Positions 1 through 7,285 of a stretch of DNA of 28,793 bases are shown here, piece by piece. The number at the start of each line of letters is the position of its first letter. The first letter of the stretch is position 1. This DNA is from JAYPUG01 sp038117265. Its GTDB lineage: Bacteria > Pseudomonadota > Alphaproteobacteria > UBA6615. The position numbers were made by a program, and so were the translations under genes. The DNA is taken from NCBI GenBank assembly GCA_038117265.1, contig JAYOFO010000033.1, positions 1 through 28,793 of the forward strand, given 5' to 3'. Under the pieces are notes generated by a model. The model searched no databases. It saw nothing but the letters and a program-made list of their open reading frames with translations, and was not told the DNA's origin.

Positions 1-1319
1 GCCATGACGCGATCCCGGCGCGCGGCCCGCTCGCGGCGCTGACCGTGGCGGGGACCGTGTCGGGCTGGGGCGCGGCCAAGGAGATCGCGGAGCGCTGGGG
101 CGGGCGGATGCCGCTCGAACGGCTGCTGGCGCCGGCGATCGGCTATGGCCGCGAGGGCGTGGCGGTCACCGCCGGCCAGGTCCGCAACACGACCGACAAG
201 ATTCCCGAGATGGACGGCGTGCCCGGTTTCGCCGAGGTCTATACGCCCGGCGGCGCGGTGCCGGCGCGCGGCGATGTGTTCCGCCAGCCGCGCCTCGCCG
301 CGACCCTGGAGCGGATCGCCGCGGCGGGAACAGAGGATTTCTATCGCGGCGAGCTGGCGCGCGCGCTGGCGGCCGATCTCGATGCGGTGGGAAGCCCGGT
401 GACCGGTGACGACCTCGCGGCGCACCGCGCGCAGGTGGTGGTGCCGCTGTCGCTGAAGATCGGGGCGGGCACCCTCTACAACATGCGCCCGCCGACCCAG
501 GGCCTCGCCTCGCTGCTGATCCTCGGCGCGTTCGACCGGCTGGCCTGCGCCGAGCCGGACGGGTTCGACTTCGTCCACCTTCTGGTCGAGGCGACGAAGC
601 AGGCCTTCGCGATCCGCGACGCCCACGTCACCGACCCGGCATACATGGACCCGCCGCCCGAGGCCTTTCTCGACGACGCCACGGTGGCGCGGCTGGCCGC
701 TGCGGTCGATCCCAGGACCGCGCGCGACTGGCGGCGTGGCGGCACCGACGCCGACACGATCTGGATGGGCGTCATCGACCGCGATGGCAACGCGGTCAGC
801 TTCATCCAGAGCATCTACTGGGAGTTCGGCTCGGGCGTCGTGCTGCCCCGGACCGGGGTGACCTGGCAGAACCGCGGCGCCAGCTTCGCGCTGGATCCGT
901 GCGCGCTGAACCCGCTGCAGCCGGGCCGCAAGCCCTTCCACACGCTGAACCCGGCGCTGGCGCGCCTCGATGACGGGCGGGTCGTGTCCTACGGCACCAT
1001 GGGCGGCGAGGGCCAGCCGCAGACCCAGGCGGCGATCTTCAGCCGCATCGTGCGTTACGGCATGCCGGTGCAGGCGGCGATCACCGCGCCGCGCTGGCTG
1101 CTGGGGCGGACCTGGGGGACGGACAGCACCAACCTGAAGATCGAGCCGCGCTTCGCCGACGGCGTGATTGACGCGCTGGTCGCGGCGGGCCACGACATCG
1201 AGACGGTCGCGCCGTTCAGCGACCTGGTGGGCCATGCCGGGGGGCTGGTGCGCCGGCCCGACGGGATGATCGAGGCGGGTGCGGATCCCCGTTCTGACGG
1301 CGCCGCGCGCGGTTTCTGA
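1..1319 (+). CDS. gamma-glutamyltransferase-like protein, 3' part
   Basis: The reading frame is open from the left edge (first full codon at base 3), so the gene begins outside the window and the GTG at 45 is only an internal codon. The protein resembles the gamma-glutamyltranspeptidase Ntn-hydrolase family, which cuts itself into two chains at a threonine that then becomes the nucleophile for gamma-glutamyl transfer or hydrolysis. The candidate Thr is codon 756-758, in the context DADTIWMGVIDRDGN, followed by a typical small-subunit start. The glycine-rich GTMGGEGQPQ segment and the C-terminal DPRSDGAA are shared with the second paralogue at 13720-15351. The usual TTH after the cleavage site reads T-I-W here, so the exact substrate is doubtful. 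It ends one base before the next gene. Confidence 0.9.
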   Translation, partial: HDAIPARGPLAALTVAGTVSGWGAAKEIAERWGGRMPLERLLAPAIGYGREGVAVTAGQVRNTTDKIPEMDGVPGFAEVYTPGGAVPARGDVFRQPRLAATLERIAAAGTEDFYRGELARALAADLDAVGSPVTGDDLAAHRAQVVVPLSLKIGAGTLYNMRPPTQGLASLLILGAFDRLACAEPDGFDFVHLLVEATKQAFAIRDAHVTDPAYMDPPPEAFLDDATVARLAAAVDPRTARDWRRGGTDADTIWMGVIDRDGNAVSFIQSIYWEFGSGVVLPRTGVTWQNRGASFALDPCALNPLQPGRKPFHTLNPALARLDDGRVVSYGTMGGEGQPQTQAAIFSRIVRYGMPVQAAITAPRWLLGRTWGTDSTNLKIEPRFADGVIDALVAAGHDIETVAPFSDLVGHAGGLVRRPDGMIEAGADPRSDGAARGF

Positions 1320-1320
1320 C

Positions 1321-1995
1321 GTGAGCGGGGACGGCAGCGATTCGCCCTTCCGGCCCGAACACTTCGCGCGGGTCGACCAGAGCGACGATGCCGATTTCTA
1401 TGTCCCCGAGCGTATGGTCTACCATCTGGACGATGCGGCGCGCGCGCGGCTGACCGGCTGGTATCGCGACAATCTTCCGGCGGGCGGGCGCATCCTCGAC
1501 CTGATGTCGAGCTGGGTCTCGCACCTGCCCGACGACATCGCCTATGGCGCGGTCGCCGGTCTCGGCATGAACCGGGCCGAGCTCGACGCCAACCCGCGGC
1601 TGACGGATCGCGTGGTCCACGACCTCAATGCCGACCCGCGCCTGCCATTCGCCGGCGAAAGCTTCGATGCCTGCCTGATCGCGCTGTCGGTCCAGTACCT
1701 GACCCGGCCGCTCGAGGTGTTCGCCGAGATCGGCCGGGTGCTGGCGCCGGGCGGGCTGTGCGCGGTGAGCTTCTCGAACCGCTGCTTCCCGACCAAGGCC
1801 GTGGCGATCTGGCGTGCGCTGGGCGACGGCGACCATGTCGGGCTGGTGGGCATGTATCTCCGCCATGCGGGCGGGTTCGCGGAGCCCGTGCATGCCGACC
1901 TGTCGCCGCCGGCCCTGCTCGCCGACCCGCTGTTCGTGGTGACCGCACGGCGCGAGAATGACGACCACCCAAGAGACGGAGATGGAGCGACATGA
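1321..1995 (+). CDS. class I SAM-dependent methyltransferase
   Basis: A 224-residue protein with a methyltransferase type 11 layout. An SAM-binding motif I region reads RILDLMSSWVSHLP instead of the usual glycine-rich LDLGCG. Then come a GLGMNRAEL segment where motif II is expected, an acidic DLNADPRLPF segment, FDACLIALSVQYL as motif IV, and RVLAPGGLCAVSFSNRCFP as motif VI. The LDLMSSW variant is a recognisable subfamily whose substrate I do not know. I chose the GTG at 1321, one base after the previous stop. An upstream GTG at 1279 would overlap the previous gene by 41 bases and add residues that do not look conserved. The stop overlaps the next start as ATGA (1992-1995), so the genes are probably translationally coupled. 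Confidence 0.85.
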   Translation: MSGDGSDSPFRPEHFARVDQSDDADFYVPERMVYHLDDAARARLTGWYRDNLPAGGRILDLMSSWVSHLPDDIAYGAVAGLGMNRAELDANPRLTDRVVHDLNADPRLPFAGESFDACLIALSVQYLTRPLEVFAEIGRVLAPGGLCAVSFSNRCFPTKAVAIWRALGDGDHVGLVGMYLRHAGGFAEPVHADLSPPALLADPLFVVTARRENDDHPRDGDGAT

Positions 1996-2573
1996 CCGAG
2001 CAAACTCCCGACACGGACATGGACGGCCGGCTGCGCGCGCTGACCATGGAGGAGATGGACGATGCGCAGCGCGCCATCGCCGAGCGCATGATCGCCAGCA
2101 AGACCGGGCGCATCATCGGGCCGATGAACGCCTGGCTGCGCTGCCCGCCCCTGGCGGAGCGCGCGTTCGCGCTGGGCGACTATGCGCGGCACGGCTCGAC
2201 CCACGAGAAACGCATCTCGGAACTGGTCATCCTGATGGTCGCTCGGCACTGGTCGGCGCAGGTCGAATGGTGCGTCCACAAGGTCGAGGCGCTGGCGGCG
2301 GGCCTCGATCCCGCGATCGTCGATGCCATCGAGGCGCGAACGCGCCCGACCTTCGCACGCGCGGACGAAGCGGCGGTCTACGATCTGTTCACCGAGCTGC
2401 TGGAGACGAAGCAGGTCGGCGACGCGGCCTATGGGCGGGCGATCGAGGCCTTCGGCGAGTCCAAGCTCGTCGAGCTCATCGCCATCTTCGGTCATTACAA
2501 CCATGTCGCCGTGGTGCTGAACACGTTCCGGGTGCCCGTCCCGCCGGGCTGGGCCGAACCGCTGAAGGACTGA
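1992..2573 (+). CDS. carboxymuconolactone decarboxylase family protein
   Basis: A 193-residue all-helical protein of the CMD/AhpD-like superfamily. The diagnostic core is the HEKRISELVILMVARHW helix followed by EWCVHKVEALAAGL, the usual E-W-x-x-H-x-x-x-A-x-x-x-G-L pattern. A single cysteine replaces the CxxC pair of AhpD peroxidase-reductases, so a thiol-redox role is unlikely and a decarboxylase-like or ligand-binding role is more plausible. The substrate is not predictable. ATGA overlap with the methyltransferase implies co-translation. The neighbouring dienelactone-hydrolase-like and muconolactone-isomerase-like genes also come from families known in beta-ketoadipate-type aromatic degradation, but no complete pathway is visible. 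Confidence 0.88.
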   Translation: MTEQTPDTDMDGRLRALTMEEMDDAQRAIAERMIASKTGRIIGPMNAWLRCPPLAERAFALGDYARHGSTHEKRISELVILMVARHWSAQVEWCVHKVEALAAGLDPAIVDAIEARTRPTFARADEAAVYDLFTELLETKQVGDAAYGRAIEAFGESKLVELIAIFGHYNHVAVVLNTFRVPVPPGWAEPLKD

Positions 2574-2601
2574 CCCCGACCCGTGCGCGGGCCCCGCTGT
2601 C

Positions 2602-3570
2602 CTAGCCGCCGCCGTTGAAGGCGCGCATCAGGAAGGCGCCGACATCGGCGTTCGAACGCGCGCGCACCGCATCGTCGCGGCCGATCAGGTAGCCCTCGCT
2701 GGCCACGCACGCGCCGAGGATCAGCTTGCGCAGGAACGGCCCCGACATGGGCAGCAGGGTAAAGGTGTCGCGCACCACGCCCTTGGCGTTCACGTTGAAT
2801 TCGCAGTCGGCGACGTTGCGCCCGATCATGCGCGGTCCGGCGAAGCGCCCGTCCCACTGGTGGTAGGCGCCCTCATAGACCTTGAACTCGACCTCGGCCC
2901 CGCCGGCGCGCAAATCGTCGGCGATCTCGTTGCAGCGTTCGGGGTCGGCGATCCCGTCCTCCGATCCGGCGAGCATCAGGACAGGCGCACCCGTCGCGCG
3001 CACGTCGTCGAACCGCGCCAGGCAGGGCCCGTAGAAGGCGATGTGGGCGACGAAGCGCTTGCCGCCGGGGTTCAGCGTCTCGGCGGTCTGGGCGAAGGCG
3101 CCGAGCATGGTCGACATGGCTCCATAGGAAAATCCCATCAGGGCGACCCGGTCGCCATCCACCTGGGGCAGCGAATCGAGGTGGCGCAGGCCGGCATAGG
3201 CATCGGCCAGCACCATCGTTTCGGTGATCTCGAGCAGCCGGTCGATGAAGCCGTTCGCACGGTCGCGGCGCGCGCCGAACGCGTCGACGACCAGCGCGGC
3301 GACACCCATTTCCGCGAACTGGGCGCCATAGGTGATCTCGCGCGAACCGAGGACGCCGGCGGCGCCATGCAGCAGGACGACGGCCGGCACCGGCCGTTCC
3401 GCGCTCGCGCCCTCAGGCAGGTAGAGCACCCCGTGCCCGTCGGTCGGCGGGTCGAGCATCTCGCTCTTGCCCGCCTCCCACAGGGTGAACGGGCTGTGGC
3501 TGGGGAAGGTGATCCGCTGGCCCTGCACCGCGTTCAGGGAATCGCCGTTCGGCCAGGCCGTCAGGTCCAC
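2602..3570 (-). CDS. dienelactone hydrolase family protein, probably frame-split at its N-terminus
   Basis: An alpha/beta hydrolase of 322 residues in the open frame. The oxyanion region is VVLLHGAAG (about 64-72), the nucleophile elbow GFSYG places Ser148, an acid lies in GSEDGIADP (about 202-210), and the base is His237 in YHQWD, giving a full catalytic triad. The family cleaves ester or lactone bonds; the physiological substrate is unknown. The GTG at 3570 is the first possible start in this frame but has no convincing ribosome binding site. Immediately upstream, in a frame offset by one base, an ATG at 3640 opens a good signal peptide (see 3571-3640). The functional ancestor was therefore probably an exported protein starting at 3640. 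It converges with the CMD gene across 28 bases. Confidence 0.85.
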   Translation of the reverse strand: MDLTAWPNGDSLNAVQGQRITFPSHSPFTLWEAGKSEMLDPPTDGHGVLYLPEGASAERPVPAVVLLHGAAGVLGSREITYGAQFAEMGVAALVVDAFGARRDRANGFIDRLLEITETMVLADAYAGLRHLDSLPQVDGDRVALMGFSYGAMSTMLGAFAQTAETLNPGGKRFVAHIAFYGPCLARFDDVRATGAPVLMLAGSEDGIADPERCNEIADDLRAGGAEVEFKVYEGAYHQWDGRFAGPRMIGRNVADCEFNVNAKGVVRDTFTLLPMSGPFLRKLILGACVASEGYLIGRDDAVRARSNADVGAFLMRAFNGGG

Positions 3571-3640
3571 GGTGCCGGCCCGGCCCGGCGAACGCCATGG
3601 CCAGGATCAGCGTTGCGAGAAGGATGCGGACGAGGGTCAT
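3571..3640 (-). other. signal-peptide coding segment out of frame with the hydrolase
   Basis: Read on the minus strand from ATG 3640-3638, this stretch encodes MTLVRILLATLILAMAFAGP. That is a basic residue, a hydrophobic core and small residues near a likely cleavage site, a typical Sec signal peptide. The frame then runs past the hydrolase start one base out of register. Removing one G or C from the repetitive run at about 3573-3590 would fuse it to the hydrolase as AFAGPAGTVDL. Secreted members of the dienelactone hydrolase family commonly have such a leader. It is either a true frameshift mutation or a sequencing error in a GC-rich run. Confidence 0.7.
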
Positions 3641-3740
3641 GGCGGCGGGTGCGTGACCCGGGACGTGGCGGTTCACGATTGATATAAACAGGCACCTAGG
3701 GCCGTCCAGACCGGGCGCATCAAAATCTCGGGAGCCGCGC
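3641..3740. promoter_or_regulatory. divergent intergenic region between hydrolase and GST pair
   Basis: One hundred bases separate the divergent signal-peptide start and the first GST. A locally AT-rich patch around 3677-3690 (gattgatataaac) could serve as a -10 region in either direction. GGGAG at about 3730-3734 precedes the GST ATG by six bases and supports that start. No clear operator is visible. Confidence 0.35.
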
Positions 3741-4514
3741 ATGACGTTGGAGCTCTATCACTCCGACCATTCGACCTGCAGCCAGAAGGTGCGGATCTGC
3801 CTGGCCGAGAAGGGGCTCGACTGGGAGAGCCGCGTCCTGCACTTCGGCTCGGGCGACCATCTGACGCCGGAGTATCTGAAGCTCAACCCGAACGGCGTCG
3901 TGCCGACCCTGGTCCATGACGGCGAGGCGATCATCGAATCCTCGGCGATCGTCGAGTATCTCGACGAGATCTGTCCCGCGCCGTCCCTGTCGCTGACCGA
4001 TGCGCTGGGCCGGGCGCGCCTGCGCGCCTGGATGCGCTACATGGTGGAGGTGCCCACCCCGGCCGTCCGCGTGCCCTCGTTCAACAAGGTGTTCCGGCCG
4101 CTGCGCTACGAGAACATCTCGGAAGAGGCGTTCCAGGCGCGGGTGGAAAAGATGCCCCTGCGCAAGGCTTTCTATCGGCGCATGGGCCGCGTCGACGGCT
4201 TCGGCGCGGCCGAATTCGACAACGCGCTGGCGCAGATCCGCCAGACCGCCGAGCGGATCGGCGCCGCGGTGCGCGAGACCGGCGGGCCCTGGATCATGGG
4301 CGCGCAGTACACGTTGATCGATGCGACCCTGACGCCGCTGATCCAGCGAATGGCCGAGCTGGGCTACGCCCATCTCTGGCAGGACGATTTGCCGGAGATG
4401 GTCGGCTGGTTCGTCCGTGTGCGCGCCCGGCCCTCGTTCGCGACCGCCTTCTATGCCAACACCAACCTGTCCGACAAATATCCGCAGTATTTCGTGGAGG
4501 AGACCGCCACATGA
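3741..4514 (+). CDS. glutathione S-transferase family protein (GST 1)
   Basis: A 257-residue protein with an N-terminal thioredoxin-like GST domain (about 1-85). The N-terminal active-site loop is SDHSTCSQKVR, the cis-proline region is NPNGVVPTLVHDG, and the glutathione gamma-Glu contact is ESSAIVEYLDE. A longer all-alpha C-terminal domain follows, with the GAQYTLIDATLTP N-capping segment. It is about 40-50 residues longer than a typical bacterial GST, a length also seen in the LigF-type etherase and dichloromethane-dehalogenase groups. The reaction (conjugation, ether or halide cleavage, isomerisation) cannot be decided. It overlaps its tandem paralogue by four bases (ATGA), so the pair is expressed together and may form a heterodimer. 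Confidence 0.93.
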   Translation: MTLELYHSDHSTCSQKVRICLAEKGLDWESRVLHFGSGDHLTPEYLKLNPNGVVPTLVHDGEAIIESSAIVEYLDEICPAPSLSLTDALGRARLRAWMRYMVEVPTPAVRVPSFNKVFRPLRYENISEEAFQARVEKMPLRKAFYRRMGRVDGFGAAEFDNALAQIRQTAERIGAAVRETGGPWIMGAQYTLIDATLTPLIQRMAELGYAHLWQDDLPEMVGWFVRVRARPSFATAFYANTNLSDKYPQYFVEETAT

Positions 4515-5314
4515 CGATCGAGCTCTACCAGGCGCCGCAGTCGACCTGTAGCCAGAAGGTCCGCATCACCCTGGCCGAGAAGGGCATGCCCGAGCGGGGC
4601 AAGGACTGGGTCGAGCGCTTCGTCGACCTGTCCCGGTTCCAGCAGCTCGAGCCGGAGTATCTCAAGCTCAACCCGAACGGGGTCGTGCCGACCTTCGTGC
4701 ATGACGGCACCGTGCTGATCGAATCGTCCGCCATCCTCGAATATCTCGACGAGGTGTTCCCCGAGCCGCCGCTGCTGCCGCCCAATGCGGCCGATCGTGC
4801 GCGCGCACGCGCCTGGATGCGCTATATCGACGAGGTGCCCACGGTGGCGGTGCGCGTGCCCACCTTCGCCAACATGCTGGCGCCGATGCGCTTCTCCAAG
4901 ACTGATGACACGGACTTCGCGAAGCACGCTGAACGCCTGCCGCTGCGCAAACAGTTCTATCAGCGCATGTCGCAGAAGGGGTTCGGCAAGGCCGAGCTCG
5001 AATATGCCGAGTTCCAGATCCGCCAGACCTGCGAGCGGATCGACCAGGCCATTCGCGAGAGCGGCGGCCCGTGGATCATGGGCGCGCAGTACACGATGGT
5101 CGACGCCCAGGTCACGCCGCTGATCGACCGCATGGAAGACCTCGGCTTCGCCTTCCTGTGGGAAGACGACCTGCCCCAGGCGACCGCCTGGCTGGCGCGG
5201 GTGCAGGCCCGCCCGTCCTATGCGGCGGCCTTCTATCCGGGCGCGCGGATATCCCAGACCTATCCCGACTTCTACCGGCCCGCGGCCGAGCTCAAGGCCG
5301 AGCGCGGCTACTGA
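4511..5314 (+). CDS. glutathione S-transferase family protein (GST 2)
   Basis: A 267-residue paralogue of the preceding gene. It shares the STCSQKVR active-site loop, NPNGVVPTFVHDG, ESSAILEYLDE and the C-terminal GGPWIMGAQYT segment. The two differ mainly by extra residues after AEKG (MPERGKDW) and by an extended C-terminus ending in a Tyr-rich YPDFYRPAAEL stretch. The high similarity with conserved gene order points to tandem duplication followed by divergence. The ATG lies inside the stop of GST 1 (ATGA 4511-4514), which implies translational coupling. The stop is followed after 19 bases by the converging isomerase-like gene. The substrate is not predictable. Confidence 0.93.
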   Translation: MTIELYQAPQSTCSQKVRITLAEKGMPERGKDWVERFVDLSRFQQLEPEYLKLNPNGVVPTFVHDGTVLIESSAILEYLDEVFPEPPLLPPNAADRARARAWMRYIDEVPTVAVRVPTFANMLAPMRFSKTDDTDFAKHAERLPLRKQFYQRMSQKGFGKAELEYAEFQIRQTCERIDQAIRESGGPWIMGAQYTMVDAQVTPLIDRMEDLGFAFLWEDDLPQATAWLARVQARPSYAAAFYPGARISQTYPDFYRPAAELKAERGY

Positions 5315-5333
5315 GCCTGGCCTTCGTCCTGGC

Positions 5334-5636
5334 CTAGAGCGGCGGGAACGGGCCCACGCGTTCCTCGTAGGCCTGCGTCGCCGGGTGTTCGATGATCGGC
5401 GTGACCTCGACGCTCATCCACGGGTGCAGCGGCATCGAGGAGATGTTGGCGTAGAACTCCTCGGGCGTGTCGGCCTCCCAGACCGGGAAGTTGGACCGCT
5501 CGCCGACGATCCGCCAGATCCTGCGAATCTCGCCCGCCTGGATCAGCTCGATCGCGCGGTCGGCTTCGGCCGCGCCGAGTTCCTGGACCCGCGCCGGGTC
5601 CATGTCTCCCGGCAACTCGACCTTGATGCGCACCAT
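5334..5636 (-). CDS. muconolactone delta-isomerase family protein
   Basis: A 100-residue ferredoxin-like-fold protein resembling CatC. It has the opening strand VRIKVELPGDM, a helix rich in Ala and Glu, then IRRIWRIVGERSNFPVWEADTPEEF, and the closing PLHPWMSVEVTPIIEHP, close to the CatC pattern G-L-P-L-F-P-Y-M-x-I-E-V-T-P. CatC isomerises muconolactone in the beta-ketoadipate pathway, but many isolated homologues have unknown substrates, and no catA/catB is in the window. The ATG at 5636 is the first start not followed by a stop. An upstream ATG with an ideal ribosome binding site is followed directly by TAG (see 5634-5657). The gene lies 50 bases downstream of the anion transporter on the same strand and may be read with it. 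Confidence 0.85.
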   Translation of the reverse strand: MVRIKVELPGDMDPARVQELGAAEADRAIELIQAGEIRRIWRIVGERSNFPVWEADTPEEFYANISSMPLHPWMSVEVTPIIEHPATQAYEERVGPFPPL

Positions 5637-5657
5637 GAACTACATGTCGTTTCTCCC
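5634..5657 (-). promoter_or_regulatory. ATG-TAG start-stop element before the isomerase-like gene
   Basis: On the minus strand GGGAG (5657-5653) is followed after seven bases by ATG (5645-5643), then TAG (5642-5640), TTC and a second in-frame ATG (5636-5634). The Shine-Dalgarno spacing suits the first ATG and is too long (16 bases) for the second. The family usually begins M-x-F-x-V-R, which is what the first ATG would give if TAG were a sense codon. The bases are certain. Whether it is a nonsense mutation, an error or a reinitiation device is inference. Confidence 0.7.
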
Positions 5658-5686
5658 GGTTCGATTCCGTCGGCACGCGCCCCCGA

Positions 5687-7063
5687 TCAGGGATACATGC
5701 CCAGCAACTGGCCCCACAGGTACTGCAGCGGCAGGACGATCAGCAATCCGACGATGAAGTAGGCGACCAGCAGCCGCACGCCGGCGCGAACGGGCACCCC
5801 GCCGAGCGCCATGGTGATGGCGACGGGCGGCGCCTCGTGGGGCAGCGGATAGACCATCCAGCTGGGCACCTGGGCGAGCAGGACCGCCTCCAGCGGCCAG
5901 CCCGTGGCCTGCGCGATGGCGTCGGAGAAGGAGGTCACGATCGGCGGGGCGGCGGGGAAGGTGGTCACCAGCCCTACCACGGCGCTGATCGCGAAGATCT
6001 CATAGAAGGTAACGATCCCGCCGTCCCGGGTCAGCGGGACGTTCGCCAGCAGCAATTCGCCGATCGTCGCGCCGAGCCCGCTGTGGTTGGCGATGGCGCC
6101 CACGGCGATCACCCCGGCAACGAACAGCCACGGCCCGTAATTGATCTCGGAGTTGAGGCTCGAATGGGCGAGCACGCCGATGCGCGGCGTGATGCACACA
6201 AGCGCGGCGGCCAGCGCGATCCAGGCGGGCGAGATGCCGTGCAGCGAATCGGTGATCCAGAAGCCGAGCGCGACCATCAGGATCAGCAGCAGCCGCTGTT
6301 CGCCGCCGGACCAGCGTGTTTGCATCGCCTCGGCGCCCACCGGTGCCGGCTTCGCGCCGAACAGCAGGGTGACGAGGACGGTCACGATCAGGACGCCGAG
6401 CACGCCGAGGACGGGAAAGTTCAGGGCGGTGTAGCCGAAATAGGTGAAGCCGATGTCGTAGATGCTCTCGGTCGCGCCGACGAAGGCCATGTTGACCACG
6501 TTCGACGGCAGCACGCCGAACGCCGGGACGGTGGCACCCCAGCCCGCCGCGATGACGAGCCCGAAGCGCGCTTGTGTGTTCTCCGCAAATCCGAGCCGCT
6601 CGGCGAGCGCAACCGCGAGCGGCGCCATCAGCACCGCGCGCCCGGATGCGGAGGGCATGATGAAGCCCAGCATCATGCCCGCGATGGCCAGACCGCCGGC
6701 CATCATCAGGTAGCGGGGCGGCAGGTGGACCACCAGGGCCTGGATGATCCGTGCCGCCAGGCCCGACCGCTGGGCGGCCAGCGATATCACCAACCCGCCG
6801 AACACCAGCCAGGTGGCGCTGGCATGGAATCCGCTGAACACGATTTCCGGCGGTGCGATGCCCAGCACCAGCGCGACCAGGAACATGATCAGGGCCGTGA
6901 TGTGCAGCGGCAGTGCGCCGGTGGCCCACATCGAGACGGCGAACAGCACGATCCCCGCCGCCGGCAGGACGCCGGGGTCGGCCGACCACACGGGTGCGGC
7001 CAGCAGGACCGCGGCGACGATCGTCGCGGTCAGGCCTGCCAGCTGTGCCGTCTTGAGGCGCAT
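5687..7063 (-). CDS. DASS/SLC13-type anion permease
   Basis: A 458-residue, very hydrophobic integral membrane protein with roughly eleven to twelve predicted membrane spans in two similar halves, as in the divalent anion:Na+ symporter (SLC13/ArsB-NhaD-like) superfamily. Recognisable stretches are LPLHITALIMFLVALVLG, ATWLVFGGLVISLAAQRSGL and GFIMPSASGRAVLMAPL near the middle, and TTFPAAPPIVTSFSDAIA in the second half. The classical SNT tripeptides of Na+/dicarboxylate carriers are not obvious; SASGR and PAAPPI stand in the equivalent places. The substrate is therefore left open (dicarboxylate, sulfonate or another organic anion). ATG 7063 was chosen over the adjoining TTG 7066. It is divergent from FadB-like gene 1 across 222 bases. 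Confidence 0.87.
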   Translation of the reverse strand: MRLKTAQLAGLTATIVAAVLLAAPVWSADPGVLPAAGIVLFAVSMWATGALPLHITALIMFLVALVLGIAPPEIVFSGFHASATWLVFGGLVISLAAQRSGLAARIIQALVVHLPPRYLMMAGGLAIAGMMLGFIMPSASGRAVLMAPLAVALAERLGFAENTQARFGLVIAAGWGATVPAFGVLPSNVVNMAFVGATESIYDIGFTYFGYTALNFPVLGVLGVLIVTVLVTLLFGAKPAPVGAEAMQTRWSGGEQRLLLILMVALGFWITDSLHGISPAWIALAAALVCITPRIGVLAHSSLNSEINYGPWLFVAGVIAVGAIANHSGLGATIGELLLANVPLTRDGGIVTFYEIFAISAVVGLVTTFPAAPPIVTSFSDAIAQATGWPLEAVLLAQVPSWMVYPLPHEAPPVAITMALGGVPVRAGVRLLVAYFIVGLLIVLPLQYLWGQLLGMYP

Positions 7064-7285
7064 CAATCCGATCTCTATTTCGTCATGCTGTTTCGTTGGC
7101 GCCCGGACCGGTGTCGGTTCGGACGGGTTCCGGCCGATACTACCAACCGGGAATCCGGGGGGCGACCCGTGCGCTATTCCACACGGGCACGCCTGTTATT
7201 CGCGGTGCGTGTGGCGATTGCCGCGGACGCGGGCGTCGTGTAGTGCTGATATGCCGATGGACACTCCGAAACCTTGGGGGAGGCG
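7064..7285. promoter_or_regulatory. divergent intergenic region, anion permease / FadB-like 1
   Basis: This 222-base gap should hold the promoters of both divergent genes. An inverted repeat with arms CCCGTG (7166-7171) and CACGGG (7182-7187), separated by ten bases, has the shape of an operator half-site pair. No strong -35/-10 match stands out. GGGGGAGG (about 7276-7283) is the ribosome binding site that fixes the start of the downstream gene. No regulator gene is nearby. Confidence 0.35.

Noticed and set aside
1279..1320. Upstream GTG start for the methyltransferase
   Set aside because: It would overlap the conserved C-terminus of the GGT-like gene by 41 bases and adds non-family residues; GTG 1321 fits better.
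2000..5640. A beta-ketoadipate (catechol) degradation operon
   Set aside because: Only distant family members of CMD, dienelactone hydrolase and muconolactone isomerase occur, on mixed strands, with no dioxygenase, cycloisomerase or CoA transferase.
5837..7243. A 468-codon open frame antisense to the anion permease
   Set aside because: The product is an unlikely H/D/Q/R-rich string, while the opposite strand encodes a coherent membrane protein.
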